From DASQZT01 sp963728965 (GTDB lineage Bacteria > Acidobacteriota > Terriglobia > Bryobacterales > Bryobacteraceae): a stretch of DNA of 64,000 bases. Positions within the stretch are counted from its first letter, which is position 1. The number at the start of each line of letters is the position of its first letter. This document shows positions 32,381 through 40,726 of the stretch, in pieces. The notes beneath the pieces were generated by a model. That model did not search any database. It was not told the DNA's origin and saw nothing but the letters and a program-made list of their open reading frames with translations. A program made the position numbers and the translations under genes. The stretch is taken from assembly GCA_963728965.1 (NCBI GenBank), contig CAVSMH010000012.1:806001-870000 (forward strand). Direction: 5' to 3'.

Positions 32381-33832
32381 ATGACGAACACCTTGTTGAC
32401 TCCCGAGGCTCGACGCCACACCCGGCGGATGGCCAAAGCGCTGGCGCCGCTGTCCGCCAGGCTGGAACGTAGGTTTCGGACCTCTCTGAGCCGGCGTCGT
32501 TACAACCTGGCGCAGGCGCGGGCCCTGCTGGCCATCAGTCCGGTGGCCGCCGCCCGCCTGCGCTCGCTTCGCCAGTTTCTGGAGCAGGTCGAATACAACG
32601 GCCGCCGGCTTGCCAAGCTGAACGTTCCCCGGGTCGAGATCGTCGAGGCTCTCCAGGAGTTTTCGGCACTCGTGGATGAGGCCCTTGGGGGCCAGTTCCA
32701 GCCGGCCCGCGAACAACTCCACCTGGCGACCATGCTCGTCCTCGAAAGCGCCTTCCACGCCGTGCGCGGCGAAGAGGCGCGCGCCTTCTTTGCGCTCTAC
32801 CGCGCGGAGCTGGAAGCGGTCGAGCTGGATGATCTCCTTGAACGTTTCGTGTGCGTGTTGACGCAGGCGTTTAACGCAAGCGCGGGGTGCCTGCTGCTGC
32901 CCGAATCCGCGCTCCCCACCGAGCTCTCCCGGCCGCTCTATATCGAGAAGGGCCAGGCCGCCGAAAAACTGATCGACCACCAGATCGGCCGGCACTATGC
33001 CTCCTACTGGTCGTACCCGCTACGCGCGCGGGGGGTCATGCAGTTCGGATTTCGCACCCGCTACCCGTGGCTTCCGCGCGAGGTCGCCCTGCTGGAAGCG
33101 GTGGGCGAGCGGTGCCTGGAAGCGATCGAACGGGCGCGGCTCCAACGCGAAGTCCGGCGGCTGGAGGCGCAGGCCCGGCACGCCGAAGAAGAGGAACGCC
33201 GGCGGATCGGCCGGGAGCTCCACGACGAGGCCGGGCAGTCGCTGCTGCTCTTACGCCTGCAATTGGAGATGATCGAGCGCCAGGCCCCCGAAAACCTGCG
33301 CGCCGGGTTGGAGGAGGCGCGCGCCGGCGTGGAGCGAACCGTGGTGGAACTGCGCCGGATCGTGGCGGCCCTGAGCCCTGCCGTCCTCGAACGCCTGGGC
33401 CTTGCTTCCGCCCTGCGGCAGCTGGTGGCGCGATTCCGCAAAAGCTATCCCGGGCGCGTGCGGCTGCGCATCTCAGGCGCTTCCGAGCCGCTCCCCAGGG
33501 AAAGCCAGGAGGTAGTCTACCGGGTTGCGCAGGAATGCTTGCAGAACGTGGCCAAGCATTCTCAGGCCAGCAGTGTAAACCTTTCGTTGCATGTGGCCGA
33601 TAAGAGTATCAGGCTGAGCGTCTTGGATAATGGCGCCGGCTTTCACGCGGAGACGGCACGCGCCAGGCCGACGTCGTTTGGGCTGGCCGGAATGCGGGAG
33701 CGGGCAGCGCTCCTGGGTGGAACCCTGGTGATTCGCACCGCGCCCGGAAAGGGCACGGGGGTGATTCTCGAGTTACCACGAACGGCCGCACAGGTGGCAC
33801 CTAATGGCAAAGATTCGCATACTGTTGACTGA
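32381..33832 (+). CDS. Soluble sensor histidine kinase, NarL/DegS-type (HisKA_3)
   Basis: The 483-residue protein has no membrane segment. Residues 1-150 are a basic, arginine-rich helical region. A GAF-like central segment follows (FASYWSYPLRARGVMQFGF-like, about 150-250), and then a HisKA_3 dimerisation domain with the phospho-acceptor in RRIGRELHDEAGQSL near residue 280. The ATPase domain has the N-box NVAKHSQASSVNLSL, LSVLDNGAGFH and FGLAGMRERAALLGG. It should autophosphorylate and pass phosphate to the response regulator encoded next, whose start lies inside its last 29 bases. The input is cytoplasmic and not identified. Confidence 0.92.
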   Translation: MTNTLLTPEARRHTRRMAKALAPLSARLERRFRTSLSRRRYNLAQARALLAISPVAAARLRSLRQFLEQVEYNGRRLAKLNVPRVEIVEALQEFSALVDEALGGQFQPAREQLHLATMLVLESAFHAVRGEEARAFFALYRAELEAVELDDLLERFVCVLTQAFNASAGCLLLPESALPTELSRPLYIEKGQAAEKLIDHQIGRHYASYWSYPLRARGVMQFGFRTRYPWLPREVALLEAVGERCLEAIERARLQREVRRLEAQARHAEEEERRRIGRELHDEAGQSLLLLRLQLEMIERQAPENLRAGLEEARAGVERTVVELRRIVAALSPAVLERLGLASALRQLVARFRKSYPGRVRLRISGASEPLPRESQEVVYRVAQECLQNVAKHSQASSVNLSLHVADKSIRLSVLDNGAGFHAETARARPTSFGLAGMRERAALLGGTLVIRTAPGKGTGVILELPRTAAQVAPNGKDSHTVD

Positions 33833-34475
33833 CGATCACACGCTTTTCCGCCAGGGGATCCGAACCCTGCTTTCGACCGAACCGGACATGGAAGTTGCCG
33901 GTGAAGCGGGTAACGCTTCCGATGCCGTGACCCTCGCCCGCCAGACTCGCCCCGATGTGGTTCTCATGGACATCGGTATGGCGGGAATGAGCAGCTTCGA
34001 GGCCACGCGCCAAATCCGCAAGGAACGCCCCGAGACCCGGGTGGTTTTCCTTTCGATGTACGATGACGAAGACTATCTGGCCGAATGTGTGGATATGGGC
34101 GCCAGTGGTTACATCCTCAAGGAGAGCCCCGCCGATCAACTGGTGACCGCCATCCGGGAGGTCCATCGTGGCGGGAGCTTTCTGAGCCCGCGGCTCCTCA
34201 CCCGCCTGGTGGATGACTTCCGCAGCCAGGGGCGGACTCCGGCGCGCCAGCCGCGCTTCGGCACACTGACCAAGCGCGAACGCGAAATCCTCAAAATGCT
34301 GGCGGAAGGCAAGTCCGTGAAGGAAATTGCGTCGGCCTTCGAGCTCAGCGTGAAAACCGTCGAGGCGCACAAATTCAACCTGATGCGCAAACTCGACATC
34401 CACAACAAAGCACAGCTCGTGCAGTACGCGATCCAAAAGAAGGTCATCCGACTTCCGGAACCGATGTTCGGTTGA
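33804..34475 (+). CDS. NarL/FixJ-family response regulator
   Basis: This 223-residue regulator has a receiver domain with acidic Asp10/Asp11, the phospho-acceptor Asp56 in VVLMDIGMAG and Lys106 in GYILKES, and a LuxR-type helix-turn-helix at about 155-215 (LTKREREILKMLAEGKSVKE, TVEAHKFNLMRKLDI). Its gene overlaps the kinase gene by 29 bases, so translation is probably coupled and the pair forms a two-component system. It binds DNA as a phosphorylated dimer. Targets are not evident; the only immediate neighbours are the ankyrin gene and the convergent purD. Confidence 0.95.
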   Translation: MAKIRILLTDDHTLFRQGIRTLLSTEPDMEVAGEAGNASDAVTLARQTRPDVVLMDIGMAGMSSFEATRQIRKERPETRVVFLSMYDDEDYLAECVDMGASGYILKESPADQLVTAIREVHRGGSFLSPRLLTRLVDDFRSQGRTPARQPRFGTLTKREREILKMLAEGKSVKEIASAFELSVKTVEAHKFNLMRKLDIHNKAQLVQYAIQKKVIRLPEPMFG

Positions 34476-34485
34476 AGCGGATGCG

Positions 34486-35706
34486 TTACGGTCCTGCTCC
34501 CGCTTCCCCGGAGCGCCGCAGCCCTTTCCGCCCGATATCGCGGCGGTAATGCATGCCTTCGAACTGAATGTGCCCCACGGCCTCATAGGCGTTGGCGATC
34601 GCCGCAGCCAGGTCGCGCCCCCGCGCGGTTACGCCCAGAACGCGCCCGCCGGCCGTCTCCAACCCGCCGTGCGATGCCCGCGTGCCCGCCTGAAACACCG
34701 TGGCGCCCGCTCGCTCCGCGGCTTCGATGCCCTCGATCCGCCGGCCGATTTCATACGCCCCCGGGTAACCCGAAGAGGTCAGCACCACGCAAACGCTCGG
34801 CTCGGCGCGCCAGTCCAGCGTGACGCCGGCCAGCCGCCCTTCCGCCGCGGCCACTAGCGCCGGCACGAAATCCGACTGCATGCGGTGCATCAGCGGCTGG
34901 GTTTCGGGGTCGCCCAGCCGCACATTGAACTCCAGCACCTTCACCCCGTCGGCGGTCATCATCAGACCGGCGTACAGGAATCCGGAGAACCGCGTCGCTT
35001 CCACAGTGGGGCGAATGACCCGATCCAGAATCTCGGCCGTCTGCCGCGCCGTCAGGATGGACCCATCGCAATACGCGCCCATGCCGCCGGTGTTCGGCCC
35101 CAGGTCGCCATCGAACACGGCTTTGTGGTCCTGGGTGGGCGCCAGCGGTACGGCGTCGCGCCCATCGCAGAGAGCGATGAAGCTGACCTCTTCTCCCTCC
35201 AGAAACTGCTCCACCACCAGACGGCCGCGCAGGCTCGCCAGCGCCGTCTCGGCCTCCACGCGATCGTGCGCCACCACCACCCCTTTTCCAGCCGCGAGCC
35301 CATCGGTTTTCAGGACCACGGGAAAGCCGAACCGGTCGAGGGCGCGTCGCGCCCCGGCCGGGCTGTCCACCGCCACGAAGTCCGCCGTGGGGATGCCGTG
35401 CTCCACAAAGAAATTCTTGGCAAAGACTTTACTTCCCTCGAGCTGAGCGGCATCGCGCGCCGGCCCAACGATTGGCAGGCCGGCCGCGCGAAACCTGTCC
35501 ACGATCCCATCCACCAGGGGGACCTCCGGCCCCACCACGGTCAGGTCCGGCCGGCGCGCGGTCGCTTGCTCCAGCGGGAGGCACGCCGCCACTCTCGCCA
35601 TCCCCGGGTTCCCCGGCGAGGCCAGCAGTTCCACGCCGGGCGACTGGGCCAGCTTCCATGCCAGGGCGTGTTCGCGGCCGCCGCTGCCGATGATCAGGAT
35701 TCGCAT
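34486..35706 (-). CDS. purD: Phosphoribosylamine--glycine ligase
   Basis: The 406-residue enzyme joins glycine to 5-phosphoribosylamine with ATP, the second step of purine synthesis. It has the family N-terminus ILIIGSGGREHALAWKL, then ATP-grasp motifs (PVVLKTDGLAAGKGVVVA), VVEQFLEGEEVSFIALCDG, GPNTGGMGAYCDG and LEFNVRLGDPETQPLM. Length is slightly shorter than the usual 420-430 residues. It converges with the response-regulator gene (10 bases apart) and is divergent from the ADOP permease gene with only 49 bases between start codons. No other pur gene is in the window. Confidence 0.97.
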   Translation of the reverse strand: MRILIIGSGGREHALAWKLAQSPGVELLASPGNPGMARVAACLPLEQATARRPDLTVVGPEVPLVDGIVDRFRAAGLPIVGPARDAAQLEGSKVFAKNFFVEHGIPTADFVAVDSPAGARRALDRFGFPVVLKTDGLAAGKGVVVAHDRVEAETALASLRGRLVVEQFLEGEEVSFIALCDGRDAVPLAPTQDHKAVFDGDLGPNTGGMGAYCDGSILTARQTAEILDRVIRPTVEATRFSGFLYAGLMMTADGVKVLEFNVRLGDPETQPLMHRMQSDFVPALVAAAEGRLAGVTLDWRAEPSVCVVLTSSGYPGAYEIGRRIEGIEAAERAGATVFQAGTRASHGGLETAGGRVLGVTARGRDLAAAIANAYEAVGHIQFEGMHYRRDIGRKGLRRSGEAGAGP

Positions 35707-35755
35707 CTGCGCTCAGCATAGCAAGACCACCGGGTCGGAACCGCGTCTAACCGAT

Positions 35756-38200
35756 ATGGTTCAGAATGTGCGGTATGCGGCCCGGCTGCTGGCTAAGAAC
35801 CCAGGATTTACGGCAGCCGCGGTGAGCTGCCTGGCACTGGGGATCGGCGCCACCACGGCGATTTTCAGCGTGGTGAACGCGGTGCTCTTGCGGCCGCTCG
35901 CGTACGCCGATTCCGGCCGCCTCCAGCGCGTCTTCACCGAATTTCCCACTTTTCCCAATGGCGGCCTGCGGCATTTCTGGGTCTCGCCGCCGGAATACCT
36001 CGACCTCAAGCGCGACCTCTCTTCCTGGGAAGCGCTGGAAGCCTGGGCCAACACCGGCGTGAACCTCGCCGGCGCCGGCGAACCGGTACGCGCCCAGGCC
36101 TCCTATGTCACGGGGGGCATGCTGCCTACGCTCGGCGTCAACCCGCTCCTGGGCCGCCTGCTCTCCCCCGAGGACGATCGGCCGAATATCCCGCGCACCG
36201 CCGTACTCTCTTACGCTCTCTGGCAGAGGGCCTTCGGTGGCGACCGCGGAGTGCTGGGGCGCGACGTGCGACTGAACGGCACCCCGTGTACGGTCGTCGG
36301 CGTAATGCCGCCGTCCTTCGCATTTCCGCCCGGCGAAATCGACGCCACCGAGCTCTGGATACCGCTGCAACTCGACCCGGCGCATCCCGGCGGCCGCGGC
36401 AGCCATTTCCTCTCCCTGCTCGGCCGCCTTAAAACGGGCGTATCGGCCGGCCAGGCCCTGGGGGAAATGGAGCGTTACGTCAAGCAGATCGGCGACACCA
36501 TGGGCCGCGGCTCCCATCATTTCGATCCGAAGTTCCACCCCCTCGTGATGGCCGGATTCCGCGATGAAGTCGTCAAGAACGTTCGGCGGGCCATGCTGGT
36601 TCTACTGGGCGCGGTGGGATTCGTGCTGCTCATCGCCTGCGTCAATGTGGCCAACCTGCTGCTGGCACGGTCCGAAGCCCGCCGGCGCGAAATCGCCGTG
36701 CGTGCCGCCATCGGGGCCGGCTTCTGGAACCTTCTCCAACAGTTCGTGATCGAAGGCGTCCTGCTTTCGCTTGCCGGCGCGGCCTTCGGGATGCTGTTCG
36801 CCGCCGGCGGCCTGCGCCTCCTGGCCGCCACCAATGCGGGCAGCATTCCGCGCGCCGGTGAGATCGGCATCGATTGGCAAGTCCTCCTCTTCACCCTGGC
36901 GATCTCGGTTCTCACCGGAGTTTCGTTTGGCCTGGCGCCGCTGCTCCATATGCGGGCTTCCAAACTGCACGAAATCCTGAAAGCCGCTGCCGGCCGCACC
37001 ACCGGCGCCCTGTCGGCGAGGCGATTTCGGGCCGTCCTGGTTACCTCCGAGCTGGCCTTGGCCTTGGTCCTGCTGATCGGATCGGGGCTGATGGTGAAGG
37101 CGTTCTGGAAGCTCCAGCAGGTGAACGCAGGGCTTGACCCCGACCGCGTCCTCACCCTGCGGCTGTCGCTGCCGGCCACTGCCTACCGCGATGGCGCCGC
37201 TGCCGCCGGGTTTTACGAGAGGCTAATCGGCCGCGTCTCGGTGCTGCCCGGTGTCGTGTCCGCAGCCGCCGTCAGCGGACTGCCGCCCGACCGCCCGATC
37301 AATGCCAACGATACCGATATCGAGGGTTTTGTGCCGCGGCCGGATGGACCCATCCAGAATGTCGACTACTGGAACATCGTCAGCGGGCATTATTTCGAAA
37401 CCATGGGCGCCCGCCTCATCGAAGGACGGTTTCTGAATGATGGGGATGGCGCCTCGGCCAATCGGGTAGTCGCCGTGAACCTCACCATGGCCCGGACCTT
37501 CTGGCCCAATGAGAGCGCCGTCGGCCATCGGGTACGCCCGCCCGACGGGCGGGATGCGCCGTGGTATACGGTGGTGGGGGTAGTCGGCGATATCAAGAAT
37601 GCCGGCCTGGACCGTGCCACCGGCAGCGAACTCTATTTCCCGTTCCCCCAGCAGCCCCGCAACAGTGCCTACCTAGTCGTCCGCACCAAGGGCGATCCCA
37701 CCGCGTTGCTGGGCGCGATACGGAACGAGATCCATACGATCGATCGCGCGCTGCCCATTTCGAGTGTCCGCACCATGGACGATGTCCTCTCCTCCTCCCG
37801 CGCACGGCCGCGATTCCTGACCCTCCTGCTGGCTCTGTTCTCGTCGGTGGCGCTGCTGCTGGCGGCGTTGGGAATCTACGGCGTGATCAGCTATTCGGTC
37901 GCCCAGCGGACTGCCGAAATCGGTATTCGCATGGCGTTGGGCGCGCGGGGCGGAGACGTGGTCCGGTTGGTCGGGTCCTCCGGTCTGCGCCTCGCCGTGG
38001 CCGGTGTGGCGATCGGCGGCCTCGGCGCGTTTGCCCTCACCCGAACGCTCACCGGGCTGCTGTTCGGCGTCAGTTCGATGGATGCCGGCACGTTCCTGGT
38101 AATGGCCGGAGTCATGGCGGGAGTCACCCTGCTGGCCTGCTGGATTCCGGCGCGGCGCGCCAGCCGCATCGACCCCATAGTGGCCCTGCGCTACGAATGA
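35756..38200 (+). CDS. ADOP/MacB-like ABC transporter permease (second)
   Basis: This is a protein of about 814 residues with the duplicated FtsX/MacB layout. The N-terminal helix is AAVSCLALGIGATTAIFSVV, the central helices begin near residue 281 (VLLIACVNVANLLLARSEAR) and the C-terminal helices near 696 (ALLLAALGIYGVISYSVAQR). The coupling motifs RRREIAVRAAIGAG and AEIGIRMALGARGG follow each half. The start ATG at 35756 opens MVQNVRYAARLLAKNPG, lacking the extra N-terminal soluble domain. No ATPase is adjacent. It is divergent from purD. It probably moves a hydrophobic compound, peptide or lipoprotein, but this family has no firmly known substrates. Confidence 0.9.
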   Translation: MVQNVRYAARLLAKNPGFTAAAVSCLALGIGATTAIFSVVNAVLLRPLAYADSGRLQRVFTEFPTFPNGGLRHFWVSPPEYLDLKRDLSSWEALEAWANTGVNLAGAGEPVRAQASYVTGGMLPTLGVNPLLGRLLSPEDDRPNIPRTAVLSYALWQRAFGGDRGVLGRDVRLNGTPCTVVGVMPPSFAFPPGEIDATELWIPLQLDPAHPGGRGSHFLSLLGRLKTGVSAGQALGEMERYVKQIGDTMGRGSHHFDPKFHPLVMAGFRDEVVKNVRRAMLVLLGAVGFVLLIACVNVANLLLARSEARRREIAVRAAIGAGFWNLLQQFVIEGVLLSLAGAAFGMLFAAGGLRLLAATNAGSIPRAGEIGIDWQVLLFTLAISVLTGVSFGLAPLLHMRASKLHEILKAAAGRTTGALSARRFRAVLVTSELALALVLLIGSGLMVKAFWKLQQVNAGLDPDRVLTLRLSLPATAYRDGAAAAGFYERLIGRVSVLPGVVSAAAVSGLPPDRPINANDTDIEGFVPRPDGPIQNVDYWNIVSGHYFETMGARLIEGRFLNDGDGASANRVVAVNLTMARTFWPNESAVGHRVRPPDGRDAPWYTVVGVVGDIKNAGLDRATGSELYFPFPQQPRNSAYLVVRTKGDPTALLGAIRNEIHTIDRALPISSVRTMDDVLSSSRARPRFLTLLLALFSSVALLLAALGIYGVISYSVAQRTAEIGIRMALGARGGDVVRLVGSSGLRLAVAGVAIGGLGAFALTRTLTGLLFGVSSMDAGTFLVMAGVMAGVTLLACWIPARRASRIDPIVALRYE

Positions 38201-38225
38201 ACACTCTGGTGCCCGAGGATCGGCC

Positions 38226-38843
38226 TCAGGCCTCGACTTTGCCTGCCACGATGATGGCGATCGGCGTATCGCCGACTTTCACCGACAAGGCCCAGTCGTT
38301 TTCGCCCTCTTTGGTCAGGGCAGGGAAGCTGGTGCCTCCGGGAGGCTCCAGACCGAACACCGCGGGATGGGTCGTCCCGGTGGTCTTGCTTTGGGCAACG
38401 AGTTTATCGAAGGATGGGTTGGCGTTCGGGTCGGGATCGTTGGCGATCGGTGTGAGCAGTGCGAAGTCCCGCTGCGGGGCTACCCCCTGATGCGCGCCAT
38501 CCACCGGGAAATCGCTATATCGCATGGTGTAAACACCCGGCTTGATGGTCTGGCCCCGGCGGTCCGAGCCCTGCCCCGGGAACCGGAGGATGCCCAGCAG
38601 GGCGCCTTGCGGAATGGCGAATGCAATATTCGGCTCCGGGGGTTTACCGGTGGTGGGTAGCGACTTCTGGAACCAGATCTCGCACCAGGGGCCGGAGGGG
38701 CCCACTACGCGGTAACCCTTGCTGTCGATCAGCTTGGCATACGCAGCGGGAAGGTTCGGCGGGGCGGTCGAAATGGGTTCGAGTTTATATTGCTGGGCAA
38801 AAGCCAGCGTGGCGAAGGCAAATACGAGCAGATGCCTGGTCAT
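38226..38843 (-). CDS. Secreted protein of unknown function, directly downstream of tRNA-Gly
   Basis: The roughly 205-residue product has a short signal peptide (HLLVFAFATLAFAQQYK). The mature part includes AYAKLIDSKGYRVVGPSGPW, GQTIKPGVYTMRYSDFPVDG, a single cysteine (PWCEIWF) and a C-terminal ALSVKVGDTPIAIIVAGKVE; it looks like a beta-rich periplasmic domain. I do not recognise the family with certainty. The ATG lies seven bases after the CCA end of tRNA-Gly on the same strand, leaving no room for a ribosome site. Expression probably depends on tRNA processing or a promoter inside the tRNA gene. It converges with the ADOP permease gene. Confidence 0.72.
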   Translation of the reverse strand: MTRHLLVFAFATLAFAQQYKLEPISTAPPNLPAAYAKLIDSKGYRVVGPSGPWCEIWFQKSLPTTGKPPEPNIAFAIPQGALLGILRFPGQGSDRRGQTIKPGVYTMRYSDFPVDGAHQGVAPQRDFALLTPIANDPDPNANPSFDKLVAQSKTTGTTHPAVFGLEPPGGTSFPALTKEGENDWALSVKVGDTPIAIIVAGKVEA

Positions 38844-38850
38844 GGAAATT

Positions 38851-38926
38851 TGGAGCGGGAGACGGGATTCGAACCCGCGACATCGACCTTGGCAAGGTCG
38901 CACTCTACCAGCTGAGTTACTCCCGC
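38851..38926 (-). tRNA. tRNA-Gly (anticodon GCC), CCA encoded
   Basis: The acceptor GCGGGAG at 38926-38920 pairs with CTCCCGC at 38861-38855, followed by discriminator T and CCA (38853-38851). The anticodon stem-loop ACCTTGCCAAGGT gives GCC. The D arm (AACTCAGCTGGTAGAGT) and the T loop (GGGTTCGAATCCC) are complete. It lies about 266 bases upstream of dnaA, divergent from it. Confidence 0.97.
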
Positions 38927-39192
38927 CCGACAGGAAATCTCATTTTCCTTCAGAAACAATCCGACTGTCAAACGTTCCGGACAACTTTCTGATTCCAAAT
39001 GGTTTATAAATTTGCAGGAAATCGATTTCGGTGTGCTAGACTACATTTCGGTTTCGACCGATGAAGCGTTGAGGCAACGGGCTTCCGGGTTCGCGACGCC
39101 TCGCCGAGACGTACTTCAAACAAGAGCGCCGCCTGGCCCACGCTGCTGTGGAAATCCCTGTGGAAAGGATGTGCTCGTGGTGTGTAAATACA
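38927..39192. promoter_or_regulatory. dnaA upstream region with promoter and DnaA-box-like pair
   Basis: An extended -10 TGCTAGACT lies at 39034-39042, with TTGCAG at 39012-39017 as a possible -35 (19 bases apart). Just before the gene are two direct TGTGGAAA copies (39147-39154 and 39159-39166). On the other strand they read TTTCCACA, differing from the DnaA box TTWTNCACA only at the outermost base, so autoregulation by DnaA is plausible. The TTTATAAATTT stretch near 39003 is AT-rich. Confidence 0.5.
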
Positions 39193-40497
39193 ATGAATCT
39201 CTGGGATCAAATCCGTGGTTATCTTGAGCTTAAGGTCAGTCGGCAAAATTTCGACAATTGGATCGGCAGCACTTCGTCCGCCGGTATGACCGGCGAGACC
39301 TTGTTCGTCACCGTCCCCGATAAAGAAACCCGCCAATTCCTGGAAACCGAGTTCTCCGCGACCGTCCGCGAGGCCATCAAAGAGCTGCGCCTGCCGGTGC
39401 GCGAGGTGGTCTACCGGGAACGCCCACGCGGAGAGATGAATCAGGCCATCGCTGCTGTGGATGGAGAGATGGACTCCGGCACCGGCGCCCTGAACCCCAA
39501 GTTTACCTTCGAGACGTTCGTGGTGGGCGCCTGCAACCAGTTCGCCCACGCCGCCGCTCGCTCCGTCGCCACGCATCCCTCGCGAAGCTATAACCCGCTG
39601 TTCCTGTACGGTGGCGTGGGCATGGGCAAGACCCACCTCATGCACGCCATTGGCAGGGAGCTCATCGAGGGCTTCGGGGGCATGCGCGTCGTCTACACCT
39701 CCAGCGAGCGTTTTATGAACGAAATGATCGCCTGCATCCGTACGGAACGGATGCAGCAGTTTCATCAGCGCTATCGTGCGGCCGATGTGCTGCTCGTGGA
39801 CGACATCCAGATCCTCGGCAACAAGGAGCGCACTCAGGAGGAGTTCTTCCATACTTTCAATGAGTTGCATGACCACCAGAAACAGATCGTAATTTCCAGT
39901 GATTCGCCGCCCAAAGACATACCCGGCCTGGTGGAGCGGCTGCGCTCCCGCTTCGAGTGGGGTCTCCTGGCCGACTTGCAGGCCCCCGATCTCGAAACCA
40001 AGATGGCCATTCTCGATAAGAAGGCGGCAGCCGAAGGCGTCCAATTGCCCGACGACGTCCGTGCCTTCATGGCCTCCAAGACCAAGTCCAACGTGCGCGA
40101 ACTTGAAGGCGCGCTCATCAAATTGATCGCCTACTCCTCACTCACCGGAACCCCGATTAATCTCCAGATGGCGCAGCAGGTGCTCAAACATCTGGTCCAC
40201 GTGCAGGACCGGCGGGTGACCATCGACGCCATCCAGAAAGCCGTGTCGGAGCACTTCCAGATGAAGCAGGCCGCGCTGAAGGAAAAAAGCAACACCAAAA
40301 AGGTCGTCTACCCCCGCCAGATTGCCATGTACCTGGTCAAAGAACTGACCGACGCTTCCCTGCCGGAGATCGGGCGGGCATTCGGAGGCAAGCACCACAC
40401 CACCGTAATCCACTCTCTGAACAAGATCGACCAATTGCGTACTGTCGACGCGGATTTGAACAGGCTCCTACACAACCTAATGGACTCATTGCAATGA
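39193..40497 (+). CDS. dnaA: Chromosomal replication initiator protein
   Basis: The 434-residue AAA+ initiator has domain I (MNLWDQIRGYLELKVSRQNF), a short domain II, the ATPase domain with Walker A GGVGMGKTH near residue 138 and Walker B VLLVDDIQ, and domain IV with the DnaA signature ASLPEIGRAFGGKHHTTVIH near residue 386, which reads DnaA boxes. It melts the origin and loads the helicase. I chose the ATG at 39193; the frame is open to 39148, but the extra residues are not family-like and the upstream DnaA-box-like repeats would fall inside it. The protein is shorter than E. coli DnaA because domain II is reduced. It is followed by dnaN and gyrB. Confidence 0.97.
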   Translation: MNLWDQIRGYLELKVSRQNFDNWIGSTSSAGMTGETLFVTVPDKETRQFLETEFSATVREAIKELRLPVREVVYRERPRGEMNQAIAAVDGEMDSGTGALNPKFTFETFVVGACNQFAHAAARSVATHPSRSYNPLFLYGGVGMGKTHLMHAIGRELIEGFGGMRVVYTSSERFMNEMIACIRTERMQQFHQRYRAADVLLVDDIQILGNKERTQEEFFHTFNELHDHQKQIVISSDSPPKDIPGLVERLRSRFEWGLLADLQAPDLETKMAILDKKAAAEGVQLPDDVRAFMASKTKSNVRELEGALIKLIAYSSLTGTPINLQMAQQVLKHLVHVQDRRVTIDAIQKAVSEHFQMKQAALKEKSNTKKVVYPRQIAMYLVKELTDASLPEIGRAFGGKHHTTVIHSLNKIDQLRTVDADLNRLLHNLMDSLQ

Positions 40498-40726
40498 GCT
40501 TACAAATGTTTTGCACAAGCGCCCCGAATAGCGCCTCAGGAAATCTGTGCAAATCCGGTGGCGAAGCGGGTTTTGCAGATCTCCCGCGCCCTTTTCCTCA
40601 ACCTTTCGTTGGCGAAAAGTAGTTGAATTTAGTATAATTTAGGAAGCCTTCAACAGTTTGCACAGGCCCGATGAATACGGTTCTGATAGTGCACATTGAT
40701 ACAGCCTGCAAAGAGTAGGAGTCGCG
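40498..40726. other. Probable replication origin (oriC) between dnaA and dnaN, with dnaN promoter
   Basis: The 229-base spacer holds TTTTGCACA at 40509-40517 (an exact match to TTWTNCACA), ATTTGCACA on the minus strand at 40554-40546, and GTTTGCACA at 40656-40664. The latter two differ only at the first base. An AT-rich stretch (40614-40646) may be the unwinding element. It also contains TATAAT at 40633-40638 with TTGGCG at 40609-40614 (18-base spacer), a likely dnaN promoter. The box core here (TTGCACA) differs from that upstream of dnaA (TTTCCACA). Confidence 0.6.
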
